From Gracilibacillus dipsosauri (GTDB lineage Bacteria; Bacillota; Bacilli; Bacillales; Amphibacillaceae), in NCBI RefSeq assembly GCF_003176895.1, contig NZ_QGTD01000020.1, positions 1-64,000 on the forward strand: 64,000 nt of DNA, written 5' to 3'. The position numbers and the translations under genes were made by a program. Position 1 is the stretch's first letter. Each line of letters starts with the position of its first letter. Positions 35,800 to 47,091 of this stretch are shown here, in pieces. The notes beneath the pieces were generated by a model. It was given only the letters and a program-made list of their open reading frames with translations. It did no database searches and had not been told where the DNA came from.

Positions 35800-36984
35800 A
35801 TGAAAAAAAATTTACAAAACTATCTTAATATTTTATGGATCGCGACAAGATTGGGATTCACCTCCTTTGGTGGGCCGATCGCACACCTCGGTTATTTTCA
35901 CGAGGAATACGTGCGTCGTAAAAAATGGCTAGATGAAAAAAGCTATGCAGATTTAGTGGCACTATGCCAGTTCTTACCAGGACCAGCTAGTAGTCAAGTT
36001 GGTATTGGGATTGGAATGATACGTGGAGGTATCTTAGGTGGAATTTTTGCATTTATCGGATTTACTTTACCTTCCGTTATAGTCCTTATGTTATTCGCGC
36101 TTGCGCTCCATCAATTCTCTTTTTATGATGCAAGCTTTATTCACGGTTTAAAAATTGTGGCAGTTGCTGTAGTAGCACATGCTATTATGGGTATGGGGAC
36201 GAAGCTAGCACCAGATCTTTCGAGAAAAGCCATTGCACTTATAGCGCTCATTATCATGGTTGCATGGCAATCCACTTTAACTCAGGTTGCTATTATTCTA
36301 ATGGCAGCATTGATTGGTTTACTTTTTTTTAAGAAGAAGGATACAACCGAATCTACCTTTACTTCCTTAGTGTTATCCAAGAAAACAGGACTATTTAGTA
36401 TTTTACTATTTTTTTTATTCTTGCTCATTCTCCCTATCTTTAGTCAATTAACGAATTGGCAGTGGTTAGCTATGTTTGATAGCTTTTATCGCTCAGGTGC
36501 ATTAGTTTTTGGCGGCGGTCATGTTGTTTTACCACTACTTGAGCAAGAATTTGTACCTACAGGTTGGCTTACAGAACAAGAATTTCTTGCAGGATACGGA
36601 GCAGCCCAGGCAGTTCCTGGACCATTATTTACTTTTGCCGCTTATTTAGGGACTGTTATCAACGGGATTCCGGGAGGACTACTAGCTACATTTTCCATCT
36701 TTTTACCTGCATTCCTACTTATTATTGGGGCATTACCATTTTGGCATGCATTAAGGCATGTGAAGGCTATACAGGGTGCTTTAATTGCTGTTAATGCAGC
36801 GGTTGTCGGAATATTAATTGCAGCCTTCTATCAGCCTATTTGGACAAGTACCATCACCTCAGGTAAGGATTTTATTCTCGCCGTCATCTTGTTTAGCTTG
36901 TTAGCTTTCTGGAAATTGCCTTCATGGATAATTGTCATAATCGGACTAATCGGTGGCATGCTATTACCATATCTACCCTCTTAG
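35800..36984 (+). CDS. chrA: ChrA-type chromate transporter (two-domain)
   Basis: This 394-residue protein of the CHR family consists of two homologous halves, each with the motif GGP or GGG-H, then Q-PGP: GFTSFGGPIAHLGYF and QFLPGPASSQ in the first half, FGGGHVVLPLLEQEF and QAVPGPLFTF in the second. Full-length members export chromate, though other anions may be transported. AAGGAGG precedes the ATG. No chrB-like regulator is adjacent. A terminator follows. Confidence 0.9.
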   Translation: MKKNLQNYLNILWIATRLGFTSFGGPIAHLGYFHEEYVRRKKWLDEKSYADLVALCQFLPGPASSQVGIGIGMIRGGILGGIFAFIGFTLPSVIVLMLFALALHQFSFYDASFIHGLKIVAVAVVAHAIMGMGTKLAPDLSRKAIALIALIIMVAWQSTLTQVAIILMAALIGLLFFKKKDTTESTFTSLVLSKKTGLFSILLFFLFLLILPIFSQLTNWQWLAMFDSFYRSGALVFGGGHVVLPLLEQEFVPTGWLTEQEFLAGYGAAQAVPGPLFTFAAYLGTVINGIPGGLLATFSIFLPAFLLIIGALPFWHALRHVKAIQGALIAVNAAVVGILIAAFYQPIWTSTITSGKDFILAVILFSLLAFWKLPSWIIVIIGLIGGMLLPYLPS

Positions 36985-37004
36985 CAAATCTTATCATACT
37001 TATG

Positions 37005-37048
37005 AAAATGGTGTTGAAGATTTTAAACTTTTCTTGCACCATTTTTTA
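37005..37048 (+). terminator. Probable terminator of chrA
   Basis: AAAATGGTG (37005-37013) pairs with CACCATTTT (37037-37045) across a 23-base loop and runs into T. Its right arm overlaps the -35 box of the czcD promoter. Confidence 0.6.
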
Positions 37049-37080
37049 TTAAGTATTATAATATGAATATATGTTCATAT
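37034..37080 (+). promoter_or_regulatory. czcD-czrA promoter with ArsR/CzrA-type operator
   Basis: TTGCAC (37034-37039) and TATAAT (37057-37062) are separated by exactly 17 bp. A near-perfect 20-bp palindrome at 37061-37080, with outer arms ATATGAA and TTCATAT, covers the start site. Its TGAA-N6-TTCA core is the type bound by zinc-sensing ArsR repressors, and such a repressor is the second gene of the operon. Confidence 0.8.
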
Positions 37081-37102
37081 ATTATATTATGGAGGTATTC
37101 TT

Positions 37103-38017
37103 ATGGGACATTCACATGATCACGGTCATGGACACCACCATCATACGAATAATAAAAAAGCTTTAATGCTTAGCTTTTTTATCATTTTTGGTTATATGAT
37201 CGTGGAAATAATTGGAGGATTATTAACGAATAGTCTTGCACTTTTATCTGATGCAGGACATATGTTCAGTGACGCATTTGCCTTAGGATTGAGTTTATTT
37301 GCATTTAAATTAAGTGAACGGATGGCAAGTCCATCTAAAACATTTGGCTATAAACGATTTGAGATAGTGGCAGCCTTTATCAATGGAATAACGCTTATTG
37401 CGATTTCTGTTTATATCTTTTGGGAGGCATATCATCGTTTCTTAGAACCTCCTACTGTTAGTCCGACAATGCTTTGGATCGCTATTGTTGGTTTTGTAGT
37501 CAATATTGTGGTTGCATTAATTTTGATGCTTAGTGGTGATACAGAAGATAATCTGAATATGAAAAGTGCTTTTCTACACGTATTAGGAGACCTTCTTGGA
37601 TCTGTCGGAGCCATTGTAGCTGGAGTGCTAATTTTATTTTTTGATTGGTATTTAGCAGATCCTATAGCAAGTATTTTAGTAGCCATCCTCATTTTAATAA
37701 GTGGCTTTCGTGTGACAAAAGATTCAATTCACATCTTAATGGAAGGCACACCGATCAATGTTTCTTTTGAAAAGGTGGAAAATTTACTAGTAAAAATAGA
37801 TGGTGTCATAAGTATTCATGATTTGCATCTTTGGACGATCACCTCTAATTTTCCTGCATTTAGCTGTCACATGATCGTTGAAAGGGAAGTCAACCGTGAT
37901 GAACTATTGAAAAAAGCTTCGAAAATCTTACATGATCAGTTTGGAATTCACCACTCTACGATCCAGATAGAAGGTATTGACGCAAATATTGAGAACCATG
38001 AAGATAGCTGTAACTAA
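37103..38017 (+). CDS. czcD: CzcD, zinc-exporting cation diffusion facilitator
   Basis: This 304-residue CDF-family exporter of Zn2+ (and probably Co2+ or Cd2+) has an N-terminal His-rich tail ([14 protein letters not shown]), six helices, a zinc site in [13 protein letters not shown] (Asp50, His53, Asp57) and its second half HVLGDLLGS. The cytoplasmic C-domain includes [13 protein letters not shown] precedes the ATG. It is the first gene of an operon with czrA under a promoter-operator that fits derepression by metal. It is unlike the other CDF protein at 22 kb, which lacks the His-rich tail. Confidence 0.93.
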   Translation: MGHSHDHGHGHHHHTNNKKALMLSFFIIFGYMIVEIIGGLLTNSLALLSDAGHMFSDAFALGLSLFAFKLSERMASPSKTFGYKRFEIVAAFINGITLIAISVYIFWEAYHRFLEPPTVSPTMLWIAIVGFVVNIVVALILMLSGDTEDNLNMKSAFLHVLGDLLGSVGAIVAGVLILFFDWYLADPIASILVAILILISGFRVTKDSIHILMEGTPINVSFEKVENLLVKIDGVISIHDLHLWTITSNFPAFSCHMIVEREVNRDELLKKASKILHDQFGIHHSTIQIEGIDANIENHEDSCN

Positions 38018-38034
38018 AGGAGGCAAACAGAGCA

Positions 38035-38343
38035 ATGACTGAAAGCAAATATGAAGAACTTGATGAAGAAACGCTTTTCCTTGTGTCACAAACCTTTAAA
38101 GCACTTGCAGATCCAACTAGAATTCGTATTTTACATCTTTTATTTGAACAGGAGCTATCTGTTTCAAACATTGCTACTACCCTAGAACTAAATCAATCAA
38201 ATGTTTCACACCAATTGCGCTTCTTAAAAAATTTACGTCTGGTTAAATATCGTCGCGATGGAAAAACAGTCTATTACTCTCAGGATGATGAGCATGTTAT
38301 GAAGATATTACAGCAATCCATCGATCACGCCTGTCATCATTAA
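38035..38343 (+). CDS. czrA: CzrA, zinc-responsive ArsR-family repressor
   Basis: This 102-residue winged-helix repressor carries the alpha-5 metal site: Asp85, His87, His98 and His101 with the spacing of Staphylococcus CzrA (D-x-H-x10-H-x2-H). The DNA-binding helix is in [21 protein letters not shown] precedes the ATG. The gene follows czcD by 17 bp, so repressor and exporter are cotranscribed and probably autoregulated through the palindrome at 37061-37080. The alpha-3 cysteine site of ArsR/CadC is missing, consistent with zinc sensing. Confidence 0.93.
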   Translation: MTESKYEELDEETLFLVSQTFKALADPTRIRILHLLFEQELSVSNIATTLELNQSNVSHQLRFLKNLRLVKYRRDGKTVYYSQDDEHVMKILQQSIDHACHH

Positions 38344-38381
38344 AGCTTTAATGCTTTGAATAAGGTTGTGGCAGTACTAAA

Positions 38382-38417
38382 GCCATCCAAAAGTTTAAAT
38401 AAAAACATTTGGATGGC
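38382..38417. terminator. Stem-loop between convergent czrA and Pro/Gly-rich gene
   Basis: GCCATCCAAA (38382-38391) pairs perfectly with TTTGGATGGC (38408-38417). T-rich sequence on the plus side is loose (ACAATCTTTT), so termination efficiency is uncertain. Confidence 0.6.
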
Positions 38418-38426
38418 TACAATCTT

Positions 38427-38864
38427 TTAAACACACGTAAATGAATCAATACGTTCTAGATCTATACCAAAGTATATCCAATTAAATCCAGTCCATCGAT
38501 AACCAGCTACTGATCGTCTCCCAACAAAAGTTGGATAAAACCAAAAGCCTTGGAAACGATTGAGCCAAATATACGTATATCGATATAAACAACCTCTTAT
38601 TCCGCCTGGATCAACCGCTTTTACTTGTGGTCCTCCTAATGCTTGTGGCTGCTGTGGGATCTGCTGAGGTGGTGGTCCTAATGGAGCTCCACCAGGTGCT
38701 GCTTGTGGTGGAGGTCCAGGAGGTGCTTGCCCTTGACCTGATCCTGGGAATCCAGGGAATCCCGGAAAGCCTCCGCCAGGAAAGAAAGGAAACTGCCGAT
38801 CCTGATAAACCAAATTACCATGATGATCATATACTTCAGAGTGAGATGGATACATATATTCCAC
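38427..38864 (-). CDS. Pro/Gly-rich protein with aromatic C-terminal domain
   Basis: This 145-residue protein has three parts: a short N-terminal segment, a collagen-like low-complexity stretch (about residues 26-85, FPGFPGFPG then Pro/Gln-rich) and an aromatic C-terminal domain (about 88-145, IRGCLYRYTYIWL ... SVAGYRW). Similar proteins are common in Bacillaceae and are often called transporters without basis; a surface or spore-coat role is a guess. AGGAGG lies eight bases before the GTG start at 38864. There is no signal peptide. The gene appears monocistronic. Confidence 0.7.
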   Translation of the reverse strand: MEYMYPSHSEVYDHHGNLVYQDRQFPFFPGGGFPGFPGFPGSGQGQAPPGPPPQAAPGGAPLGPPPQQIPQQPQALGGPQVKAVDPGGIRGCLYRYTYIWLNRFQGFWFYPTFVGRRSVAGYRWTGFNWIYFGIDLERIDSFTCV

Positions 38865-38938
38865 TATTATAACCTCCTATCTCTTACACTATATGATGTA
38901 AAACAAAATAGGCAATTTGTCCATCACAAGATTCTCGG

Positions 38939-39379
38939 TCAAGTCCATGGCAGTTCGATATAAAGATGGTGCTCTAACTCTTTTCCTTCCACAGTATAGC
39001 CTTTATCTATTTTCATCTTTCCAGCTGATAAACCATTGAATTTCGCATAATCATACATTGCTCCAAAGGTGTTAGCGATATTTTCTCGTTTACCATTGTG
39101 AAGATGATACAAATAGTTTTTCTCTGGTATCGTTATCCTTTTCATATCACTTGGAATTTGACTTTCTCCTTCCATTTCTACACAAATAAACTGAGTATAA
39201 ACCCCGTTCTCTTCATAAAGACTAATATCCATCATTACATCAGTTTTTCTGTTCTCTATCTCTGGCAACCTTTTTTTAAAATGCTCCCATTTCAGTGGCA
39301 TCTCACGATGAAGTCCTTCCCAATTACTTTCGACAGTGATTCCTATTGCATGAAATTCTGGTAATTTAATCTTTTCCAT
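38939..39379 (-). CDS. GyrI-like small-molecule binding protein
   Basis: This stand-alone effector-binding domain (AraC_E_bind/GyrI-like fold), 146 residues, shows features such as FHAIGITV at the start, a central CVEME strand and YDYAKFNG. No DNA-binding domain is fused. Such proteins bind hydrophobic or cationic ligands; the ligand here is unknown. GGAGG precedes the ATG. Monocistronic, located between the Pro/Gly-rich gene and spoVR. Confidence 0.8.
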   Translation of the reverse strand: MEKIKLPEFHAIGITVESNWEGLHREMPLKWEHFKKRLPEIENRKTDVMMDISLYEENGVYTQFICVEMEGESQIPSDMKRITIPEKNYLYHLHNGKRENIANTFGAMYDYAKFNGLSAGKMKIDKGYTVEGKELEHHLYIELPWT

Positions 39380-39506
39380 ATGTTTACCTCCGTTTACATT
39401 AGCTTATTAGTTCTATTATTCGATAAACGGAGACATATTCCTGCTTGAAAAGCCGAGAAAGCTCATTATGGAAAATAGCAATATATAATTCTTCTAGGCT
39501 AAAATA

Positions 39507-40919
39507 TTATAAATACTTCTTTACTACTTTTGTTTCATGACAGGAAAAAAGGCTATCCCTGCCCTCCATAACCGTTTCTAAATGAACATCCCGCCCCCAG
39601 AGCCGATAAATATAGGGAAGCGTCTTTTCCAAATATTTTATATCTAATTCCTGACCTTCAAAATGGTGTTTTAAATAAAGCTCCCCATTTCTTGAATAAT
39701 CCCCATTTTCTACTGTAATATATGGAAAACCACCATTTAATCGATCAGAAATCAGCTGGTCTCTTACCTCCTCCCAATTTTTATCAACTATCTTGTATTG
39801 GTGGTTTTGTTTCTGGAATAAATATAAATCTTCACGATCGACTAAATCCTTGGTTAAATAGTTTCGCATAAAAGAGATATCAGACTCTATTTCACGAACT
39901 TCAAATATTTTCTCACGACCTGTACCTGGCTTTATTCCCATCTTCTTCATTTCTTCTGTTGGATTATTGTAACGCGATTCTATATCCTCTAGAATCCTCA
40001 CCCCGAGATAATACGGATTAATATGAGTTTTGGAAGGCTGAACCACGCTCGCATTTAATGAAGCAAACTCAATTATTTCATCACTCGTTAAGTCTAGTTC
40101 TCTTAAAATCCTTTGGTGCCAGAAAGTGGCCCAACCTTCATTCATGATTTTCGTTTCGAGCTGTGGCCAAAAATAGAGCATTTCTTCCCTCATCATTGTT
40201 AAAATATCTCGCTGCCAATCGTCCAATTCCTTGCTATGTTCCTCAATAAATAACAATAAATCCTTCTCAGGTTCTGGTGGAAAGGGTTTTTTCCGCTTTG
40301 GTTGGTTTGACGATTTATTTTCGATGTCTTTATCTAGCTCCCATAGATCATCATAAGCTGTGATTCTAGGCTTTTGTACATTCTCCTCTTGATCCTTTTC
40401 CCAATTCAGCTTTGCTTTTAGCAATGTTGGATCAATATGCTCCTGAATGGCAAGTACTGCATCTAAAAATTGTTCCACTTCCTTAATTCCGTATTGTTTT
40501 TCATATCCATTAACCCTTTCAGCAGTTGCAGCCATGCTCTCCACCATATCCCGTTTCGTATTTTGGAAGCGAATATTATTTTTGAAAAAGTCACAGTGGG
40601 CCAACACATGTGCAACAATTAATTTATTTTGGATTAGTGAATTGGAATTTAGTAAAAAAGCATAACAAGGGTTCGAATTAATGACAAGCTCATATATTTT
40701 ACTCAAACCGAGATCGTATTGAAGCTTCATCCGATGGAACTGCTTACCAAAACTCCAATGGGAAAATCGGGTTGGCATCCCATATGCCCCAAAAGTATAG
40801 AGTATTTCTGGTGGACAAATTTCATACCTCATCGGATAAAAATCTAGGCCAAATTCTTCGGCTACTTCTGTAATTTCACTGATAGCCGCTTCTAACTGCT
40901 TTTTTTCCTCACTCTTCAA
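39507..40919 (-). CDS. spoVR: SpoVR-family protein (spore cortex)
   Basis: SpoVR is needed for normal cortex formation in B. subtilis; its reaction is unknown. The 470-residue protein has the family blocks [31 protein letters not shown] and [10 protein letters not shown], with many conserved His and Glu residues. It starts at TTG 40919 with GGGGGTG about eight bases upstream. In many genomes SpoVR is linked with YhbH and PrkA; YhbH is encoded 19 kb away in this window and no prkA was seen. Confidence 0.93.
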   Translation of the reverse strand: MKSEEKKQLEAAISEITEVAEEFGLDFYPMRYEICPPEILYTFGAYGMPTRFSHWSFGKQFHRMKLQYDLGLSKIYELVINSNPCYAFLLNSNSLIQNKLIVAHVLAHCDFFKNNIRFQNTKRDMVESMAATAERVNGYEKQYGIKEVEQFLDAVLAIQEHIDPTLLKAKLNWEKDQEENVQKPRITAYDDLWELDKDIENKSSNQPKRKKPFPPEPEKDLLLFIEEHSKELDDWQRDILTMMREEMLYFWPQLETKIMNEGWATFWHQRILRELDLTSDEIIEFASLNASVVQPSKTHINPYYLGVRILEDIESRYNNPTEEMKKMGIKPGTGREKIFEVREIESDISFMRNYLTKDLVDREDLYLFQKQNHQYKIVDKNWEEVRDQLISDRLNGGFPYITVENGDYSRNGELYLKHHFEGQELDIKYLEKTLPYIYRLWGRDVHLETVMEGRDSLFSCHETKVVKKYL

Positions 40920-40969
40920 AGCATCTACACCCCCAACTAACGATTGTTATAGTATATGAAAGAATGCTA

Positions 40970-41000
40970 AAAAAAGGACATCTGATTCCAGATGTCCTTG
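40970..41000 (-). terminator. Intrinsic terminator of the rhodanese-like gene
   Basis: A perfect 11-bp stem (AAGGACATCTG at 40974-40984 with its complement at 40989-40999) around a four-base loop is followed by TTTTTT on the minus strand. Confidence 0.85.
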
Positions 41001-41107
41001 ATCTACTCTATATTTTTATTACAACACTACCTATTAGTCTGGGACGTACGAGCTTCTGCTGATGGAAATCTCTCTTAATGTCAATTATTAGTGTATTAAT
41101 CCTAATC

Positions 41108-41479
41108 TTAAGCTAATTTACCAAATTTATCTTTGCATTTACCATTTGTTAAGCTGTAGCCTTTAATATGAAAGCCTTTATTTTTCAAAAAGCGAATGGC
41201 TACATTTTTTTCAAGATGATCAGATGCAATGATATGAAGAGAACGTCGTGGTATTTCCTGATAATACCGATGCAAATAAGGCACAGGCATGACCACTGCA
41301 TCATGAATCTTGTCATTGGAAGCCTGCTGATAATCACGAATATCCAATAATACATTCTCCATCGAATCTTCCTTATGAAAATCAAGGCAAGGAATTCCTT
41401 TTATTGGAACATATCTAACGTATAACCATTGAACGATCAAAGCCAATATAGCCAATCCAATAATTGCTGTTATCAGCAT
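41108..41479 (-). CDS. Membrane-anchored rhodanese-like protein lacking the active cysteine
   Basis: This 123-residue protein has an N-terminal transmembrane helix (about 3-22) and then a rhodanese-homology domain: LLDIRDYQQ aligns with the usual LDVRE, VVMPVPYLHRYYQEIP with the substrate strand and RFLKNKGF with the final helix. Where active sulfurtransferases have C-R-x-G, this protein reads IIASDHLEK, so catalysis is unlikely. The only cysteines are Cys31 and one near the end (NGKCKDKF). It may be a binding or scaffold domain. GGAGG lies upstream of the ATG. Confidence 0.75.
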   Translation of the reverse strand: MLITAIIGLAILALIVQWLYVRYVPIKGIPCLDFHKEDSMENVLLDIRDYQQASNDKIHDAVVMPVPYLHRYYQEIPRRSLHIIASDHLEKNVAIRFLKNKGFHIKGYSLTNGKCKDKFGKLA

Positions 41480-41590
41480 TTTCTTATTCCTCCAAATTCA
41501 TAGAAGAGCTTAGATTTTAACAAAACATAAGACATTACATATCGTATAAATTTACTGTTAAATTGTCAAGCTTTTCCTTTTTTGAAAATT

Positions 41591-42967
41591 TTATTGGCTT
41601 ACTTTTCCCCAATATGTTGCGATGGTTTGCATCCCCTTCTCAAAATGATCTACAGGAAAGCTTTCATTTGGAGAATGCAAGCGATCTTCTGGTGTTCCAA
41701 ACCCTAGTAATACAACAGGAATATGATAAATACTATCAAGCCATTCAACTACAGGAATAGAACCACCCATTCGAACATAAACTGCTTCTTTTCCAAACGT
41801 CTCCTCGAAGCTTTCTGCTGCCTTTTTCATTAATGGATGATTAGGATCGACTCGATATGCCTTTGCAGATAGAGGTTCTTTTTTTATTTCTGCTGTAACT
41901 CCTTCTGGTAGATGATTCTCTATATGCTTAATGAGTAAATCCTGAATTTCCTGAGGTTCTTGTCCTGGTACTAAACGACAAGTCAATTTAGCGGTTGCGG
42001 TTGCTGGAATAATAGTTTTCGTACCTTCTCCCTGATATCCACTATATAATCCATTGATCTCCAGTGTTGGTCGGGCCATTGTATGTTCTTTTGCCGTAAA
42101 TCCTTTTTCAGAAACCGTTCCGCTTGCTCCAGTCGTTGTAGCATAATCTTCACTAGGCGCTTGCGCCATGAGTTCCCTTTCCTCTTCTGTTAATTCTTCT
42201 ACTTGATCGTAAAATCCATTTACCAATACGACTTCCTCTAAGTTCTTCATTGATGCTAAGACATGAGCCATCGCCATCGCTGGATTCCTTATTGCTCCAC
42301 CATACATACCGGAATGCAAATCACTATCAGGTCCTTTTATCGTAAACTCAAGACCCGTAAATCCTTTTAATCCATAAAGAATAGTCGGTTGATCATTGTC
42401 CACCATGCCAGAATCAGAAATAACAGCAAAATCTGCTTGGAACTGGTCTTTTTTTTCATTTAACCGTTCATAAAGGTTCGCACTTCCAATCTCTTCTTCC
42501 CCTTCAATGCAGATCTTTACATTGATAGGTAGCCTTTCTTTTGTTTGAAGATAGGCTTTAAATACTGCTAAATGCATAAAGACTTGCCCTTTATCATCAC
42601 TTGCACCGCGAGCGTAAATTCTCCCATCTCTAATTTCTGGGGAAAATGGTTCACTTTTCCACTCATGAAGAGGCTCGGCAGGCTGTACATCATAATGACC
42701 ATAGAACAAGACAGTTGGCGCATTATCACTTGCTTCTAACCATTCTGCATATACTAACGGATGTCCTTTTGTTTCTTGAATCTCCACTTGATTAAATCCT
42801 GCTTCTTTTAAATAGCCTGCAACAAATGTTGCTGCATCCTTCACATCTTTTTTATATGTCGAATCTGTACTTACACTTGGAATTTTTAAGAACTTTAATA
42901 ATTGATCGAGATTTTCTTGTTGATGTTCATTCAAATACTTGATGACTTGTTCATCCAATCTACTCAA
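41591..42967 (-). CDS. M20-family dipeptidase
   Basis: This 458-residue cytoplasmic zinc peptidase, CNDP/DapE-like, has metal-ligand motifs FYGHYDVQP, GASDDKG, EGEEEIGS, SDSGM and a C-terminal HSPNE. A dimerisation domain lies in the middle (about 190-345). It probably hydrolyses short peptides. The ATG follows AAGGATTGAG. It is upstream of the mccB terminator on the same strand, with its own promoter presumably in the 110-bp gap. It is not part of the cysteine operon. Confidence 0.9.
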   Translation of the reverse strand: MSRLDEQVIKYLNEHQQENLDQLLKFLKIPSVSTDSTYKKDVKDAATFVAGYLKEAGFNQVEIQETKGHPLVYAEWLEASDNAPTVLFYGHYDVQPAEPLHEWKSEPFSPEIRDGRIYARGASDDKGQVFMHLAVFKAYLQTKERLPINVKICIEGEEEIGSANLYERLNEKKDQFQADFAVISDSGMVDNDQPTILYGLKGFTGLEFTIKGPDSDLHSGMYGGAIRNPAMAMAHVLASMKNLEEVVLVNGFYDQVEELTEEERELMAQAPSEDYATTTGASGTVSEKGFTAKEHTMARPTLEINGLYSGYQGEGTKTIIPATATAKLTCRLVPGQEPQEIQDLLIKHIENHLPEGVTAEIKKEPLSAKAYRVDPNHPLMKKAAESFEETFGKEAVYVRMGGSIPVVEWLDSIYHIPVVLLGFGTPEDRLHSPNESFPVDHFEKGMQTIATYWGKVSQ

Positions 42968-43042
42968 TCCTTTCCTTTTCTATCCATTTCATAGTGTAAC
43001 ACGGATGATACAGAACATTCATGTTTTTTGCACTATAAAATA

Positions 43043-43076
43043 GCAAAAAACCATCCTTCCTAAGAAGAATGGTTCT
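43043..43076 (-). terminator. Intrinsic terminator of the yrrT-luxS-mccAB operon
   Basis: AACCATCCTTC (43049-43059) pairs with GAAGAATGGTT (43064-43074) with one mismatch and is followed by TTTTTTGC on the minus strand, four bases after the mccB stop. Confidence 0.85.
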
Positions 43077-43080
43077 TAAA

Positions 43081-45145
<2,065 letters not shown>

Positions 45146-45157
45146 CGTTAATCCCTC

Positions 45158-45625
45158 TTATTCAGCAAAAACAATATGCCATTCATCTTTACCTTCTAAC
45201 ATTTTTTTGGCGATGTCCTTCGCACCTTCTAGGCTATGATTAGCAGCCCAACCACATTGAACTTCATTACATGCTGGAACTTCTGTAGCATTTAGCACAT
45301 CATGTAATGTTTTTTCTAATGCATCAACTACATCATCAAAGTTATCATTGTTAAGAATAGATAAATAAAATCCTGTTTGACATCCCATTGGACTAATATC
45401 TAATACATTATCAATATGGTTACGTATATTCTCAGCCATTAAATGCTCAATAGAGTGTAGTCCTGCCATTTCCATGTGGTCTTTATTTGGTTGACGGAAA
45501 CGAATATCATATTTGTATACTTTATCACCATTTTGACCGGTAGTGACTCCGACAAGTCTCACATATGGCGCCTTTACTTTTGTATGATCTAGATTAAAGC
45601 TTTCTACATTCATTTTTTTAACCAA
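45158..45625 (-). CDS. luxS: LuxS S-ribosylhomocysteine lyase
   Basis: LuxS splits S-ribosylhomocysteine into homocysteine and the AI-2 precursor DPD. The 155-residue enzyme has metal ligands His57, His61 (HSIEH) and Cys124 (EVQCGW), and catalytic Cys82 in [14 protein letters not shown] start at 45625 is chosen: AAAGGAG lies eight bases before it, whereas the ATG at 45613 is 20 bases away and the GTG at 45634 is inside that site. It sits 12 bp upstream of mccA and supplies its homocysteine, replacing the position of mtnN in the B. subtilis operon. Confidence 0.93.
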   Translation of the reverse strand: MVKKMNVESFNLDHTKVKAPYVRLVGVTTGQNGDKVYKYDIRFRQPNKDHMEMAGLHSIEHLMAENIRNHIDNVLDISPMGCQTGFYLSILNNDNFDDVVDALEKTLHDVLNATEVPACNEVQCGWAANHSLEGAKDIAKKMLEGKDEWHIVFAE

Positions 45626-45641
45626 GTTAAACACTCCTTTT

Positions 45642-46280
45642 TCATTGTTTTCTTGCCATAATTAACCAAACATATTTGTTACACTGCTTTGCCTCGAATT
45701 GAAATCCATTTTGTGTAAATAGGACCTTTAAATCTTGAAGAAAAGGATAATATTCTGTTTGTAAATCATGTAATAAGTCCGTATATTCATTTGCTTCTGC
45801 TTCCTGATGAAGTTTTTGCTTCGCTGCTTGATTCTTATATACCGTATCAGCAAATACTATACGACCATTGTCTGCCAGTATTTCATAGAACTGTGTGATT
45901 GCCTTATTCTTTTCTTCATCTGTTAAATGATGAAAGGCATAGGTACTCACGATCGTATTGATTTCAACAGCTGGTTTATGATATTGAAGAAAATCTCCGT
46001 CTTTAATATCTAATTGTGGAAATTTCTTTTGAGCAAGCTCTCTCATTGGATCTGAAGGCTCAATGCCAAACACGGTGTGGCCTTTTGCGATGAGCTTTGC
46101 CGAAAGGTTCCCTGTCCCAACCCCAAATTCTAATACATTCCCTACCGTGAGCTTTGCCACTTCATTTAGTATTGTATCATATCCTTCGAATACATCTCTA
46201 TATTGAGGGTCATTTCCAGTCACTGCATCATCATAGGAAGACGCCCATTCTTCAAATACATCCAAAAATTCTCTCCCCAC
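45642..46280 (-). CDS. yrrT: YrrT-type SAM-dependent methyltransferase
   Basis: This class I methyltransferase, 212 residues, has SAM-binding motif [13 protein letters not shown] and motif [11 protein letters not shown]. subtilis yrrT heads the methionine-to-cysteine operon, and the same position here supports the name. The substrate is unknown. GGAGGG lies upstream of the GTG start at 46280. The promoter at 46346-46374 should drive it. No riboswitch is visible in the leader of about 65 bp. Confidence 0.88.
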   Translation of the reverse strand: MGREFLDVFEEWASSYDDAVTGNDPQYRDVFEGYDTILNEVAKLTVGNVLEFGVGTGNLSAKLIAKGHTVFGIEPSDPMRELAQKKFPQLDIKDGDFLQYHKPAVEINTIVSTYAFHHLTDEEKNKAITQFYEILADNGRIVFADTVYKNQAAKQKLHQEAEANEYTDLLHDLQTEYYPFLQDLKVLFTQNGFQFEAKQCNKYVWLIMARKQ

Positions 46281-46345
46281 TTTAAACCCTCCGTCAATAT
46301 TATTTAATTCATACTATTTTACTCTGTTTTATCAGAATTGTTACC

Positions 46346-46374
46346 ACTATATCATAAATAAGTAGAATATGCAA
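46346..46374 (-). promoter_or_regulatory. Sigma-A promoter of the yrrT-luxS-mccAB operon
   Basis: On the minus strand TTGCAT (46374-46369) and TATAGT (46351-46346) are separated by exactly 17 bp. The -35 box directly abuts the T run of the upstream gene's terminator. A CymR-type site could not be recognised with confidence. Confidence 0.7.
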
Positions 46375-46406
46375 AAAAAGAACAGGTATCCATGTTCGGT
46401 ACCTGT
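46374..46406 (-). terminator. Intrinsic terminator of the YhcN-type lipoprotein gene
   Basis: ACAGGTATCC (46382-46391) pairs with GGTACCTGT (46398-46406) with one bulged base, followed on the minus strand by CTTTTTTTGC. Confidence 0.8.
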
Positions 46407-46422
46407 CCTTTTATATAAATAA

Positions 46423-47091
46423 TTAAGAAGCTTCTTCTTGCTCAGGAAAAACTCGATTTAACATATTTCCAATTCGATTAAAAAAGCCTTCCACTGGCTC
46501 GCCAGCATCTAAATCTTGTGCATAACGATCAGCTAAATCGAAGAAGTCTGGATTTGTAGTAACATACACATTATCGATATCTTTATTAACAGATTTCACA
46601 ATATCGGTAATCTGTTTTCGGACCTTATCACTAATTTCGTTCCCTGTTTCACTTGTATCATTTCCATCTTTGTTCCAAGATGCAGCAACATAAGCATTGT
46701 TTTCAGTCGTTAATACATATACGCGATTAATTTCTGGAAGTTCTTCCTTAATACGATCCTGTGCTTTTTCTGCGACTTCATAATTGTCGGACTCTTGATT
46801 AGTATTTTGGTTATTGTTATTCGTCCCATTATTACCATTATAGCCAGGGTTTTGATTATTCATAAAGCTACCTGGATCTCGACCTTCTTGGTTTTGATAT
46901 TGATCATTTGGTCCATGACCTCTGTTTATATCTCTATCGTTCATTGGATCATCAGAGGTCTGATTATATCCAATTGGCCTAGTATTATTATTTACATCAT
47001 TATTACCTTGTCCGTAATCATTATTACCACAAGCGGCTAAAGAAATTGTCGTAGCACATGTGATGGCTAGAGCAGTTCTTTTCCAATTCAT
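46423..47091 (-). CDS. YhcN/YlaJ-family sporulation lipoprotein
   Basis: This 222-residue lipoprotein has a signal peptide with lipobox SLAAC (Cys21), a low-complexity Asn/Gly/Gln linker (about 22-100) and a C-terminal YhcN/YlaJ domain (about 100-222). Members of the family are found in the spore inner membrane or cortex and affect germination. Which paralogue this is cannot be told. AAGGAGGG precedes the ATG. It is monocistronic with a clear terminator. Confidence 0.85.
   Translation of the reverse strand: MNWKRTALAITCATTISLAACGNNDYGQGNNDVNNNTRPIGYNQTSDDPMNDRDINRGHGPNDQYQNQEGRDPGSFMNNQNPGYNGNNGTNNNNQNTNQESDNYEVAEKAQDRIKEELPEINRVYVLTTENNAYVAASWNKDGNDTSETGNEISDKVRKQITDIVKSVNKDIDNVYVTTNPDFFDLADRYAQDLDAGEPVEGFFNRIGNMLNRVFPEQEEAS

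Noticed and set aside
46281-46345. S-box or other riboswitch before the cysteine operon
   Set aside because: The leader between promoter and yrrT start is only about 65 bp and contains no S-box motifs or terminator.
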